This document shows, in pieces, positions 48,632 to 58,198 of a DNA stretch of 58,454 nt (within the stretch, counting starts at the first letter, position 1; each line of letters begins with the position of its first letter). Below the pieces are notes generated by a model. It made no database searches, was not told where the DNA came from, and saw only the letters and a list, made by a program, of their open reading frames with translations. This stretch comes from Planctomycetota bacterium. Its GTDB lineage: Bacteria > Planctomycetota > Phycisphaerae > Sedimentisphaerales > Anaerohalosphaeraceae. The stretch spans positions 1 to 58,454 of the forward strand of contig VGXU01000010.1 of assembly GCA_016873215.1 (NCBI GenBank), in the 5' to 3' direction. Both the position numbers and the translations under genes were made by a program.

Positions 48632-49939
48632 ATGAAAATTACACAAGCAGTACAACTGGAACTGGCAAGACAAAACAAGCTGACCGACATTATCCGGCAG
48701 GCGGCGACGAATGAAAATGTTGACGCCGAACTGTTGCGAACAGAAATAGCGGCCGGGCGGGCGGTTGTTCCTGCCAATACGATTCACCTTGCCCACGGCC
48801 TCAAACCCTGCGCCATCGGCCGATGCGTCTCGACCAAAATTAACGCCAATATCGGCCTCTCGGCCGTGCGGTCGTCCTTAGATGATGAAATCGAAAAAAT
48901 GCACGTCGCGCTGGATGCCGGCGCGGATGCGATTATGGATTTAAGCACCGGCGGCGACCTCGACGCCATTCGTCAGCGCCTGTTAAGCGAATGTCCCGTG
49001 CCGTTCGGTACCGTGCCGATTTATGAAGTCATCATCGGCCGGTCGGTCGAGGAGATTGACCACGACGCGATTTTAAAAATCATCGAAAAGCAGGCACAGC
49101 AGGGCGTGGACTTTTTCACCATTCATGCCGGCCTGCTTAAAGAACATCTCGAATTAGTCAAGCCGCGCGTCATGGGAATTGTCAGCCGGGGCGGCGCGTT
49201 ATTAGCCCGCTGGATGATATATCATAACCGACAAAATCCGCTCTATGAATTATTCGACGACATCTGCGCGATTATGTCGCAATACGACGTCTGCTTTTCG
49301 CTCGGCGACGGCCTGCGTCCAGGCTGCGGCGCCGATGCGACGGATGCGGCACAGCTTGCGGAGTTGAAGACGCTCGGCGAATTGACGCAGCGGGCATGGG
49401 ACAAGGGCCTGCAGGTGATGGTCGAAGGGCCGGGCCACGTGCCGTTCAACCAGATTCAATATAATATGGAGATTCAGCAAAAAATCTGTCACGGCGCGCC
49501 GTTTTATGTCCTGGGGCCGCTGGTGACGGATATCGCGCCCGGCTACGACCATATCACCAGCGCCATCGGCGGAACCGCCGCCGCATACTGGGGCGCATCA
49601 TTTTTATGCTATGTCACACCGCGCGAGCATCTGGGTTTGCCCGATGCCGAAGACGTCCGGCAGGGCGTCATCGCCTCCAAAATCGCCGCCCACGCCGGAG
49701 ATGTTGCGCGAGGATTCGGCAATGCAGCGGCGTGCGATAAGGAACTGAGCATCGCCCGCGCCAATCTGGACTGGAAAAAACATCTCGAATTATCCATCGA
49801 CCCGGCCACGGCAAAAAATATGTACGAAGAAGCCTGCCGGCAAAGTGCGCTCGGCGAGGGGCGGCACAACCAGGACTTCTGCACGATGTGCGGCAAGGAA
49901 TGGTGCAGTGTACGGATCAGTAAGGAGTTACGGCGATAA
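48632..49939 (+). CDS. thiC: Phosphomethylpyrimidine synthase ThiC
   Basis: The radical SAM enzyme rearranges aminoimidazole ribotide into the thiamine pyrimidine. The 435-residue protein has conserved MDLSTGGDL, VPIYEVI, DFFTIHAGLL, SRGGALLARWM, MVEGPGHVP and ending DFCTMCGKEWCSVRISKE with the iron-sulfur CX2CX4C. ATG 48632 is preferred, as homologues begin near KITQA; ATG 48620 is in frame. The gene is regulated by the TPP riboswitch. It ends 34 bases before the GH92 gene, so the two might share a transcript. Confidence 0.96.
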   Translation: MKITQAVQLELARQNKLTDIIRQAATNENVDAELLRTEIAAGRAVVPANTIHLAHGLKPCAIGRCVSTKINANIGLSAVRSSLDDEIEKMHVALDAGADAIMDLSTGGDLDAIRQRLLSECPVPFGTVPIYEVIIGRSVEEIDHDAILKIIEKQAQQGVDFFTIHAGLLKEHLELVKPRVMGIVSRGGALLARWMIYHNRQNPLYELFDDICAIMSQYDVCFSLGDGLRPGCGADATDAAQLAELKTLGELTQRAWDKGLQVMVEGPGHVPFNQIQYNMEIQQKICHGAPFYVLGPLVTDIAPGYDHITSAIGGTAAAYWGASFLCYVTPREHLGLPDAEDVRQGVIASKIAAHAGDVARGFGNAAACDKELSIARANLDWKKHLELSIDPATAKNMYEEACRQSALGEGRHNQDFCTMCGKEWCSVRISKELRR

Positions 49940-49973
49940 TTATTGAAGAGTTGTGTTCAGGAGGTTTAACGAA

Positions 49974-52322
49974 ATGATGAAAAGCAGTGTTATGGTGTTA
50001 ATCATCGTGTTTTTCGTAGGGCTTGCTCCCTGTCAATGTCAGACAGCAGGCGCCTCTGCCGCTTCCCGTCGTCCTGTAGAATGGGTTAAACCTGTTATCG
50101 ACACCGTACACTCGCGATGGATATTTTTTTCGTCGGCGTGCCGTCCCTTCGGCATGGTCAATCTCAGTCCGGATACGACAACCAAAGGCGACTGGGGATC
50201 GGGGTATCTCTACACGGATAAAACCATTCGTTGTTTCAGTCATATCCACGACTGGCAGCTGGCCGGGCTGGCCGTGATGCCCGTCAGCGGGAATTGCAGC
50301 GGTCATTTAGGAATGGATAGCTATCAGTCCGATTTTTCCCACGACGATGAAGTGGTTCAAGCGGGCTATCACAAAGTCGTACTGAATAAATATGGGATTA
50401 CCGCTGAATTGACTTCCACGACAAGGGTTGGATTTCATCGCTACCGGTTTAGTCCCGGACAGGTCGGGCGGGTGTTGATCGATACCGCTTCTCCATTAAT
50501 GGATTGCTCAATGATCGCCTCGGAAGTGAAATTTCATCCTGACAAAAAGGAGCTGGAAGGATTTGTCACGCTGAGCAAAACTATGCGTCGTCCAAAACCG
50601 GTGACTGTTTATTTTGTTATTCAATTCAACCGTCCGTTTGATGCCTGTGGCGGCTGGAAAGACGGCAAACTCCTTGCCGGTCAGCCGGCCGAAATCATCG
50701 GCCCCAATGCCGGCGAATTTGTCGAATTCAAGCCTTCGGACGAACCGGTTCTGATGAAAGTGGCGATTTCCTATACCAGGATCGAAGGCGCCCGCAAAAA
50801 CCTCAATGCGGAATTAGCGCATTGGGATTTTGACCGGGTGCGAAGAGAATCCGCCGATGAATGGAATTCGTGGCTCGGACGAATTGAAGTCCAGGGCGGT
50901 ACAGATGATCAGAAGACTAAGTTTTATACGGATCTGTGGCATGCGCTGCTGGGACGCCGTATGGTCAGCGATGTGGATGGCAGTTACATCGACAATACCG
51001 GTTCTTCGCCGATGATTCGCAGGGTTACGCCGACGGCATCCGGCGACCTGTTTCCACACTATGGTTTTGACGCATGGTGGGGATCGCATTGGAATCTGAA
51101 TATTCTGTGGCCGATGGCCTGGCCGGAAGTGATGGATGGTTTCTGCACAACCATGGTGGATATGTATCGAAATGGCGGACTTATTCCCCGCGGGCCATCC
51201 GGCGGCAATTATACGTTTGTGATGATTGGCGACCCGGCCGTCTCTTTCTTTGCGGCAGCCTGCCATTTGGGCATTCGTTCCTGGGATATCCAAAAGGCGT
51301 ATGAAGGTTTGCGTAAAAATGCTTTCCCGGGAGGCATTCGCGATCACGCTGGCTATGAACACGATGCCAAGGCATCTGCAGGCGGGATGAGTTATTATGT
51401 CCAGCGGGGCTATGTGCCCGAAGGAATACCAGGCAAGGGCATGCACCGGGACGGAGCATCCATGACACTCGAGTATGCGTACCAGGACTGGTGCCTGGCT
51501 CAACTGGCGCTGTCTCTGGGAAAAACTCAGGATGCCGAGTTATTCACGAAGCGTTCACAAAACTATCGCCATCTCTGGAATCCCGAATCTTCATGGATGC
51601 ACCCTCGGACACTGGACGGAGATTGGATAGCCGATTTTTCCCCGATTGGCAGCGGGAGCAGCACGAGGGGTTTTACGGAGGCTAATTCCGCTATTTATAC
51701 GTATTTTGTACCGCAGGACCCCCAGGGCTTAATTGCATTATTCGGCGGGGCGGACCCTTTTATTCGGCGCCTTGACACCCAGTTTTCGAAAGCCCGTCCG
51801 TTTCGTTTTATTGTGCCGCACGGTAAGCATGCCGAAGGCTGGACGGATTATGAAAATCAACCCAGCCTGGGCATGGCTTACTGGTTTAGCTATGCCGGTT
51901 CGCCGTGGCTTACCCAGCAGTGGGTGCGTTGCATTCATGATGCGGCATTCAGCGATGTGTCGCCCATGGCCGGCTATAACGGCGATGAAGACCAGGGACA
52001 AATGGGAGCTTACAGCGCCTTGGCCTCCATGGGGCTTTTTGCTCTTGACGGCTGTGCGTCAGCCGATCCGCACTATGAAATAACCTGTCCGATTTTCGAT
52101 ACGATAACGATTCATCTTAATCCGAAGTATCATCCCGGAAAAACTTTCGTTATTAAAACAAAAAATAACGCCAAAGAGAATCTGTATATCCAGTCGGCCA
52201 AACTCAACGGCAAAGACCTGAATACTTTTCAATTCCCCTGCCGGGCGCTGACTGCCGGCGGTACACTGGAGATTGTCGCCGGTCCCGACCCCAACAAGCA
52301 ATGGGGTGTTTCTGGAAAGTAA
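49974..52322 (+). CDS. Exported GH92 family glycosidase (probable alpha-mannosidase)
   Basis: GH92 enzymes are calcium-dependent exo-alpha-mannosidases. The 782-residue protein has a signal peptide (about 1-24), then CRPFGMVNLSPDT, SHIHDWQLAGLAVMPVSG and later YNGDEDQGQMGAYSAL, which correspond to the sugar- and calcium-binding parts of the family. The C-terminal beta domain ends in GGTLEIVAGPDPN. GGAGG stands 6-7 bases before ATG 49974; an in-frame ATG upstream lacks that. Substrates such as mannose-capped plant or algal glycans fit with the PL11 lyase. Confidence 0.88.
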   Translation: MMKSSVMVLIIVFFVGLAPCQCQTAGASAASRRPVEWVKPVIDTVHSRWIFFSSACRPFGMVNLSPDTTTKGDWGSGYLYTDKTIRCFSHIHDWQLAGLAVMPVSGNCSGHLGMDSYQSDFSHDDEVVQAGYHKVVLNKYGITAELTSTTRVGFHRYRFSPGQVGRVLIDTASPLMDCSMIASEVKFHPDKKELEGFVTLSKTMRRPKPVTVYFVIQFNRPFDACGGWKDGKLLAGQPAEIIGPNAGEFVEFKPSDEPVLMKVAISYTRIEGARKNLNAELAHWDFDRVRRESADEWNSWLGRIEVQGGTDDQKTKFYTDLWHALLGRRMVSDVDGSYIDNTGSSPMIRRVTPTASGDLFPHYGFDAWWGSHWNLNILWPMAWPEVMDGFCTTMVDMYRNGGLIPRGPSGGNYTFVMIGDPAVSFFAAACHLGIRSWDIQKAYEGLRKNAFPGGIRDHAGYEHDAKASAGGMSYYVQRGYVPEGIPGKGMHRDGASMTLEYAYQDWCLAQLALSLGKTQDAELFTKRSQNYRHLWNPESSWMHPRTLDGDWIADFSPIGSGSSTRGFTEANSAIYTYFVPQDPQGLIALFGGADPFIRRLDTQFSKARPFRFIVPHGKHAEGWTDYENQPSLGMAYWFSYAGSPWLTQQWVRCIHDAAFSDVSPMAGYNGDEDQGQMGAYSALASMGLFALDGCASADPHYEITCPIFDTITIHLNPKYHPGKTFVIKTKNNAKENLYIQSAKLNGKDLNTFQFPCRALTAGGTLEIVAGPDPNKQWGVSGK

Positions 52323-52395
52323 AGATGGCAGGCTCAGGCAAAGCTGAGATGTTAAACAATTCGACAAATTTTTGTCGAGGAGATATACTGTTTTC

Positions 52396-53526
52396 ATGCC
52401 GAGCATTAAAACGCTGATATGGAAGACCGTAGTTCGTCCGATGCGGACGACATTCGCCACGTCGCTGGGTTCCAAAACCTGCGCGACCAGCGTCATTATT
52501 TCCGTCCATTGCAACGACGGCTCCGTCGGCGTCGGCGAAATACCCACCAGTTTTGTCCTGCCCAATGAAACCGTTAAGGCCATTGAAACAGTTCTTGCAG
52601 AAATAAAACCGCTGCTTTGCGGCAGACCAATTGATGATTACCCGGCGTCGATTCAGCGATTGCGAAAACGCCGCCCCGATTTTCACATGACGATATCCGG
52701 GCTGGAAGTCGCATTGTTTCGCGCCGCTCTGGCCTGTCAGAATAAAAATGAATGGGCCTATTGGGCCGGCGGGAGCAAAACCATCGAAACCGATATCACG
52801 ATTCCATTTGTGCCGAACCTCAAAATAATCGAGCCGTGGATAAGAAAATCCATCCGCAAAGAATTCCGCATCTATAAAGTCAAAGTCAGCGGTGATGTCG
52901 ACAGCGACCTCAAATTCTGCCGGGCAGTGCATAAAATTCTAACTGAATCAATACTGGGCGGCGCAGTCACTCAATGGGTGCCCTGCCCACGCTTGCGTGG
53001 GCTGGACAAATCCGGTCATGACAGAGTGCCGTTTGTTATTCGCATCGACGGCAATCAGGGCTTTACAGCCAAATCCGCGATGAGCCTTCTGGGGAAACTG
53101 GCCGGGGATTCAATCGCGGTGGAATTATTCGAACAGCCGCTCAAACGCGACGACTATAAAGGAATGAAAATGCTGTATAAAAATTCACCCGTGCCGATTA
53201 TCGCCGACGAGACGGTTTTCTGCGCCGATGACTGCAAACGGGTCATCAGCGATAAACTCGCTCACGGCGTCAATATCAAAATCGCCAAAAGCGGCATCAG
53301 CGAATCATTGAAAATTTTACAGCTTGCCAAACGCGCCAAACTCAAATTGATGATTGGCTGTATGACGGAAACGTTTGTCGGCCTTTCCGCTGGCGTTTAT
53401 CTGGCCGCCGGCACCGGCGCATTCGACTATATCGATCTGGACTCTATCCATTTTCTGCACCATCGCGGACGATACAAGGATATCGCCATTGACGGACGAT
53501 TTTATCACATCGGGAAGAGAAAATGA
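52396..53526 (+). CDS. Dipeptide epimerase (enolase superfamily)
   Basis: The protein resembles L-Ala-D/L-Glu epimerases. The N-terminal capping domain covers about 1-110. The barrel has KVKVSG (catalytic Lys), RIDGNQGF, VELFEQPL and IIADETV (metal ligands) and IKIAKSG (second catalytic Lys). Residues of about 189-209 are encoded by a palindromic element that looks inserted in frame, before VPFVIRIDGNQGF. The reaction helps recycle peptidoglycan peptides or degrade dipeptides. GAGGAG is 14 bases upstream, farther than usual. The end overlaps the DUF819 gene by four bases. Confidence 0.85.
   Translation: MPSIKTLIWKTVVRPMRTTFATSLGSKTCATSVIISVHCNDGSVGVGEIPTSFVLPNETVKAIETVLAEIKPLLCGRPIDDYPASIQRLRKRRPDFHMTISGLEVALFRAALACQNKNEWAYWAGGSKTIETDITIPFVPNLKIIEPWIRKSIRKEFRIYKVKVSGDVDSDLKFCRAVHKILTESILGGAVTQWVPCPRLRGLDKSGHDRVPFVIRIDGNQGFTAKSAMSLLGKLAGDSIAVELFEQPLKRDDYKGMKMLYKNSPVPIIADETVFCADDCKRVISDKLAHGVNIKIAKSGISESLKILQLAKRAKLKLMIGCMTETFVGLSAGVYLAAGTGAFDYIDLDSIHFLHHRGRYKDIAIDGRFYHIGKRK
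52985..53002. repeat. Palindrome inside the epimerase gene
   Basis: GCCCACGC-TT-GCGTGGGC is a perfect eight-pair inverted repeat within a coding region. The surrounding 50 bases add about 20 residues to the protein without breaking frame. Confidence 0.7.
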
Positions 53527-54683
53527 CCCGCCATCCCGTTTATATTATTATCGTTCTGCTGCTGATCGAAGGCGCGATTCTGTCGCTGGCCGACGGTGCT
53601 GTCGGCAAAAAGCTGTTTAAGTTTTTGCCGTCGATGTTCTGGATTTATTTTCTTCCGATGCTGGCCAATACGACCGGCGTTTTGCCCGCCGAAAGCCCGC
53701 TTTACTCGGAAATCACGCGATGGGTCCTGCCCGCAGCGCTGATTGTACTGCTGCTGTCGGCGGATATTCGCGGCATCCTTCGTCTGGGGCCGACCGCGCT
53801 GGGAATGATGACCGCCGGCGTCGCGGGTATTGTCATCGGCGCTCCAATTGTCACATTATTGTATCGGGCGTGGCTGCCCCCGGAAGCATGGAAAGGAATT
53901 GGCGCACTGAGCGCATCCTGGATCGGCGGCTCGGCCAATATGATTGCCGTCCGGGAAGCCATCGGCACGCCGGACAATGTTTTTCTCCCCGCTGTCATCG
54001 TCGATACTATCATCCCTTATTTTTGGATGGGCCTGCTGATTGCCGCCTCTGCGTATCAGTCATCCTTCGACCGCTGGAACAAATCGAACCTCCGCCTCCT
54101 CGATGACCTGGCCCGTCGCACGGCGGCGAATCATACAAAACACAAATGGACAATCTCCGGCGTATGCCTGATTGCGGCACTGGCTATCGGCGGCTCATTC
54201 GTCACGGTACGCATCGGCCGGTTTTTGCCGACGGTCAAAAATGGATTTGGCGCGAACGCCTGGGTGGTGATTCTGGCGACGCTGCTGGGCGTCATACTTT
54301 CCTTTACCCCGGCCAGAAAACTTGAATCCCGCGGCTCCAATAGTATCGGCTTTGCGCTGCTTTATTTTGTACTCGCCTCAATTGGCGCAAAGACGAATCT
54401 GTCGCATATCCGTGCCGTGCCGATTTTGCTTGCCGCCGGTGCAACATGGATTGTCATTCACGCGATTTTTCTTTTGATTGCCGCCCGGCTGCTGCGCGCC
54501 CCGCTGTCGCTGGCGGCCTCGGCCAGTCAGGCCGGTATCGGCGGCCCCGCCTCCGCGCCGGTCGTCGCCGGTATTTACCGCCCCCAACTCGCCCCTGTCG
54601 GCCTGCTGCTGGCGGTGCTGGGTAACATCCTCGGCACCTTCCTTGGCCTTTTCGCCGCCCGCCTGTGCCAATGGGTCTGGTAA
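53523..54683 (+). CDS. DUF819 family membrane protein
   Basis: The 386-residue protein has about ten hydrophobic segments and the DUF819 pattern: SASWIGGSANMIAVREA near 140, SFTPARKLES and QAGIGGPASAPVVAGIY near the C-terminus. The transport activity of this family is not established. The gene overlaps the epimerase gene (ATGA), a pairing I recall from other genomes, which suggests transport or handling of dipeptides or cell-wall peptides. Confidence 0.88.
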   Translation: MTRHPVYIIIVLLLIEGAILSLADGAVGKKLFKFLPSMFWIYFLPMLANTTGVLPAESPLYSEITRWVLPAALIVLLLSADIRGILRLGPTALGMMTAGVAGIVIGAPIVTLLYRAWLPPEAWKGIGALSASWIGGSANMIAVREAIGTPDNVFLPAVIVDTIIPYFWMGLLIAASAYQSSFDRWNKSNLRLLDDLARRTAANHTKHKWTISGVCLIAALAIGGSFVTVRIGRFLPTVKNGFGANAWVVILATLLGVILSFTPARKLESRGSNSIGFALLYFVLASIGAKTNLSHIRAVPILLAAGATWIVIHAIFLLIAARLLRAPLSLAASASQAGIGGPASAPVVAGIYRPQLAPVGLLLAVLGNILGTFLGLFAARLCQWVW

Positions 54684-54743
54684 ATGAATCTAAATATGTT
54701 TTTTATTGAAAAAATTGGGTTTTATGCCACAATGGTAACGTAG

Positions 54744-54828
54744 CTCAAGCGTCTCGCTTGAGATTAAACAGCTTTCCCGACGATAGTCGGGAGTCGAATA
54801 GATTGGATCCGAAGCGGGGACGCTTCGG
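54744..54828. repeat. Three palindromes in tandem before lptF
   Basis: Three hairpins are packed in 85 bases: CTCAAGCG-TCT-CGCTTGAG (54744-54762), TCCCGAC-GATA-GTCGGGA (54775-54792) and CCGAAGCG-GGGA-CGCTTCGG (54809-54828). They end 9 bases before the lptF ATG. None has a T-tract. Confidence 0.7.
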
Positions 54829-54837
54829 CTGTGTTTT

Positions 54838-56442
54838 ATGATTCTGACGCTGCACCGATACATTTTCAGAGAGTTATTAAAAATCTTCGTGCTGTCAACA
54901 GTCGCGATGTCGCTGATTCTCAGCCTCGGCTTCCTGCTCAAGCCCATTCAGAATTACGGCATCAGCCCGGGGCAGATATTCCATCTTCTCGGGTATCTCC
55001 TGCCGATTACGCTGACGTTTGTACTCCCGATGGGGGCGTTATTTGCCGCCTCGATGGTCTATGGCCGATTTGCTGCCGACCGGGAGCTGGATGCCTGCCG
55101 GGCCAGCGGCATCAGCCTCTGGACGCTGGTCTATCCGGCACTGTGCCTGGCCATTCTCGTGGCGATGGCAAACCTGATTTTAAGTTTTCATGTCGCTCCG
55201 TCCTTTGTTCAACGCAGCGAGAAAAGCGTCAAGGCAAACGCCGAGCAGATACTCTTCCGCAATCTTCAGCGAAAAGGGTATTACACCCTGCCTAAGTCCA
55301 CCTATAAAATTTACGCAGAAAAAGCCGACCCCCAGAGAAAACTGCTGGAGGGCGTGATTATCGTTGATACCAAAAATGATAATATTCAGCGGATGATTAC
55401 CGCCGGCAGCGCCAAAGTGGATATTCAGGCAAATGCCGATTACAACCAGGCGACCATCACAGCCCTCGATACCTACCGCGTGGACGACCTGGCGCCGGTA
55501 TATATGGAAGAACTGGTGGTGTCAAGCCAGTTTGAGTCGCTGTTGTCGGACAGTATCAAATTTCAGAAACTCGACCGGCTCAAAAGCATCCGCGCCGACA
55601 AAATGAAATTTTTCCCAGTTCGCCAGCTTGCCCAGCAGGCCTGCGCCCAATTGACCATCGAAGCGGCGGGGGAATATTTCAACCATGTGATTAGCGCTTC
55701 CGACAAGCCGATTCAACTGGAGGATGCCGAAGGCATACGAACGTATCTGATCCGGGCCAAAGGCTGCCGCATGGTCGAAACAAAAGATTATACGCTCGAA
55801 TTTCTGCCGCCGATTCAACTGACGGAATTGGATAAAATCCGCAACGAAGTGATCTGCAAATACGAAAGCCAACAGGGGATATGCCGACTGCCGGACGACG
55901 CTATTGGCGCCAGACTCGAAATCGACCTCGAAAGCCCCGCCTGGGACCGTCGTGAAGGTATTCACGGCGTTGCGCTGCGAAAGTTTATCAACAATGTACT
56001 TGTCCCTGAACCCATACGAAGCAAACTGGCCGATAAACCTCTCCTGCAGACGCTGCAGCAGGTCGGCGAGGACTCGATATTGGTGTCACGGCCCAGTGCA
56101 AAATTGATGAATTACCGGAAAAGCCTAATGATAAAGCTGGCGAGTGTCAATGATGAAATCGACGCCGAACTCCATTCACGTCTCGTGCTGGGCCTGGGGT
56201 GCGTGTCGCTGATTCTGACGGGGACGGCGCTGGGCATTTATCTTCGCGGAGGCCATTTGCTCAGCGCGTTCGGAGCCAGCGCCATCCCGGCCGGCCTGTT
56301 GATTGTATTTATTATGGCGGGCAAACAAATCACAAAAAACCCGTCCACTTCCGCCGCGATGGGCGTGACCGTGATGTGGATTGGCTTTGTGACGCTGGCG
56401 GCCCTGACGCTGTTTTTGTATCGACGATTGCTGAAAACCTGA
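54838..56442 (+). CDS. lptF: LptF/LptG family permease (first copy)
   Basis: LptF and LptG form the inner-membrane core of the LPS transporter with the ATPase LptB. This 534-residue protein is longer than usual. It has three N-terminal helices, starting MILTLHRYIFRELLKIF and including LPMGALFAASMVYGR, then a large periplasmic domain (about 120-430) and three C-terminal helices. AACRASG-like DACRASGISLW is conserved. The start lacks a ribosome-binding site and follows a repeat, so an alternative start is possible. lptG lies 10 bases downstream. Confidence 0.87.
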   Translation: MILTLHRYIFRELLKIFVLSTVAMSLILSLGFLLKPIQNYGISPGQIFHLLGYLLPITLTFVLPMGALFAASMVYGRFAADRELDACRASGISLWTLVYPALCLAILVAMANLILSFHVAPSFVQRSEKSVKANAEQILFRNLQRKGYYTLPKSTYKIYAEKADPQRKLLEGVIIVDTKNDNIQRMITAGSAKVDIQANADYNQATITALDTYRVDDLAPVYMEELVVSSQFESLLSDSIKFQKLDRLKSIRADKMKFFPVRQLAQQACAQLTIEAAGEYFNHVISASDKPIQLEDAEGIRTYLIRAKGCRMVETKDYTLEFLPPIQLTELDKIRNEVICKYESQQGICRLPDDAIGARLEIDLESPAWDRREGIHGVALRKFINNVLVPEPIRSKLADKPLLQTLQQVGEDSILVSRPSAKLMNYRKSLMIKLASVNDEIDAELHSRLVLGLGCVSLILTGTALGIYLRGGHLLSAFGASAIPAGLLIVFIMAGKQITKNPSTSAAMGVTVMWIGFVTLAALTLFLYRRLLKT

Positions 56443-56452
56443 GGAAAAACCC

Positions 56453-57574
56453 GTGAAAATTCTCGACCGTTATGTCGTAAAACAATTTCTCATCGGATAT
56501 GCCATCGCCCTGCTGGTGATGCTCGGGATGTTTATTACGGTGGATTTATTTTTGAATCTGGATGAATTTGCCGAACACGCCAACCTCGGCGCCGGGGCGG
56601 TCTTGTGGAATATCGCAAGCTACTACGGCGCCCACATCGTTTTGTGGTTCCGCGACCTGGCGGGAGTCATTACCGTCGTTGCCGCGGTTTTTTCACTGGC
56701 GCGAATGACCAAAAACAACGAACTCATTGCCGTGATGGCCTCGGGGATGAGCCTCAAACGGTTTATCGCTCCGATTATTGTTCTGGCGGCACTGCTGACC
56801 GGCCTGCAGGTGCTCGATCAGGAAATCCTGATTCCCCGCCTGGTACAGCAGCTTACACGCGGACACGACGACATGCCCGGAACAAAACAGTATGACCTGT
56901 GGTTTGCGGCGGATTCCAACGGCAACCTCATCAGCACGTTCCGTTTTAATGAACAGACGCAAAGGATGGAAAATGCGTTTTTCATCCTGCGCAAAGACAT
57001 TACAGGCACAGATCGGAAAGCGGTCATTGGACGCATCAAAGCCGGACAGGCGGTCTATGATTTTACCCGAAAAGGCTGGCTGCTGATCGACGGACAAATG
57101 ATGCGGGTACCCCAATCCAAAGACACAGCGCTGGTCGGGCCGCAAACTGTACCGGCGGATTTTTTCGCCAGCGATTTAACGCCTCAGCAGATCCCCATGC
57201 GTCGTCAGGAAGGATACAAATCACTGCTTAGCTCGGCGCAATTGCTCCACATGGCCAACAGCAAGGGAACGCGCCAAAGCGACCTGGCCGAACTGTACCT
57301 CCAGAAACATTCCCGCGTCACCGACCCCATTTTGAATCTGATCATGCTGCTGGTAACGCTGCCGGTGCTGGTCTGCCGGGACCCGCGGAATATGAAAACC
57401 GCGATTATGATTAGTTTTGCCGCCTCCACAGGCTGCTTCGCGCTGACATTTATCTGCAAAATGTTCGCCACCGAAGTCTTCTTTAACCAGGTTCGTCCCG
57501 AACTGTGGGCCTGGGCCCCGATTTTCCTGTTTGTCCCCATCGCGTTTATCCAATTGGACTCAATGAAAACGTGA
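56453..57574 (+). CDS. lptG: LptF/LptG family permease (second copy)
   Basis: The 373-residue protein has the family layout: three N-terminal helices (about 10-120, KILDRYVVKQFLIGYAIALL), a periplasmic domain (about 125-270) and three C-terminal helices. MASGMSLKRFI matches the conserved motif. It should pair with the product of the gene upstream. The start is GTG with GAGGA before it. Which of the two is LptF and which LptG is assigned by gene order. Confidence 0.9.
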   Translation: MKILDRYVVKQFLIGYAIALLVMLGMFITVDLFLNLDEFAEHANLGAGAVLWNIASYYGAHIVLWFRDLAGVITVVAAVFSLARMTKNNELIAVMASGMSLKRFIAPIIVLAALLTGLQVLDQEILIPRLVQQLTRGHDDMPGTKQYDLWFAADSNGNLISTFRFNEQTQRMENAFFILRKDITGTDRKAVIGRIKAGQAVYDFTRKGWLLIDGQMMRVPQSKDTALVGPQTVPADFFASDLTPQQIPMRRQEGYKSLLSSAQLLHMANSKGTRQSDLAELYLQKHSRVTDPILNLIMLLVTLPVLVCRDPRNMKTAIMISFAASTGCFALTFICKMFATEVFFNQVRPELWAWAPIFLFVPIAFIQLDSMKT

Positions 57575-57774
57575 TCCATCGGAAAAACAGGCATTTTTCA
57601 ATTTGTTAAATCACCCAAGGTCACATAATAAGCCTCTTTTTTTTAACCGCCTTGACATTTGAAATCGTTTAAAAATAAAAAAGTATTTTCCAAATCCCCC
57701 AAAACTCCCATTTTGATATTGCCGATGATTATAACGGTTGTTAACTCTTTACCATATTAAATGGAGTTCTTGCT

Positions 57775-58095
57775 ATGGAAAGTATGGCGGTAGAACAGCG
57801 GAAAGACGTCAGGTCGGAATTGTCCTGGCCTGTAAGTGTCTGGCTTCCGGAGGCAAACCGGTTTTTTACGGGAAGAAGTATCAACATCAGCCGGGGCGGT
57901 GCGTATGTGACGGTTCCGATGGCCACGCCGGTCAGGCCGGGCCACGAGGTGGAGGTCAACTTCCCCCGTACGATGTCGCTGGCTAAACAAAAGGGACAAT
58001 ATGCCCGCATCAAGATGGGCAAAGTGATTCGCGTGGAGCGTTCCGCGATGCTCAGCAACGGCACGATTGGAATCGCGATACAGTTTTTGTCCTGA
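57775..58095 (+). CDS. PilZ domain protein
   Basis: The 106-residue protein is almost entirely a PilZ domain. RKDVRSELSW near residue 9 corresponds to the RxxxR c-di-GMP motif region and SINISRGGAYV to the D/NxSxxG motif. PilZ proteins bind cyclic di-GMP and affect motility, polysaccharides or adhesion; a target is not visible. GGAG stands upstream of the ATG and a strong terminator follows. Confidence 0.82.
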   Translation: MESMAVEQRKDVRSELSWPVSVWLPEANRFFTGRSINISRGGAYVTVPMATPVRPGHEVEVNFPRTMSLAKQKGQYARIKMGKVIRVERSAMLSNGTIGIAIQFLS

Positions 58096-58130
58096 ACCGG
58101 CACAACTGACAGGAGAGGAAAAGCAAACTA

Positions 58131-58167
58131 AAACGCCGGGCGCATCATTCGCCTCCGGCGTTTTTTT
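58131..58167 (+). terminator. Terminator after the PilZ gene
   Basis: AAACGCCGG and CCGGCGTTT (58131-58139 with 58155-58163) pair across a 15-base loop and a seven-T tract follows. It is a strong intrinsic terminator. Confidence 0.9.
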
Positions 58168-58189
58168 ATTGCGCGGTGACAAGCGAAAG

Positions 58190-58198
58190 TTATCCACA
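58190..58198 (+). promoter_or_regulatory. Isolated DnaA box sequence
   Basis: TTATCCACA is a perfect DnaA box in the repeat-rich end. It stands alone, so chance or a titration site is more likely than an origin. Confidence 0.3.
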
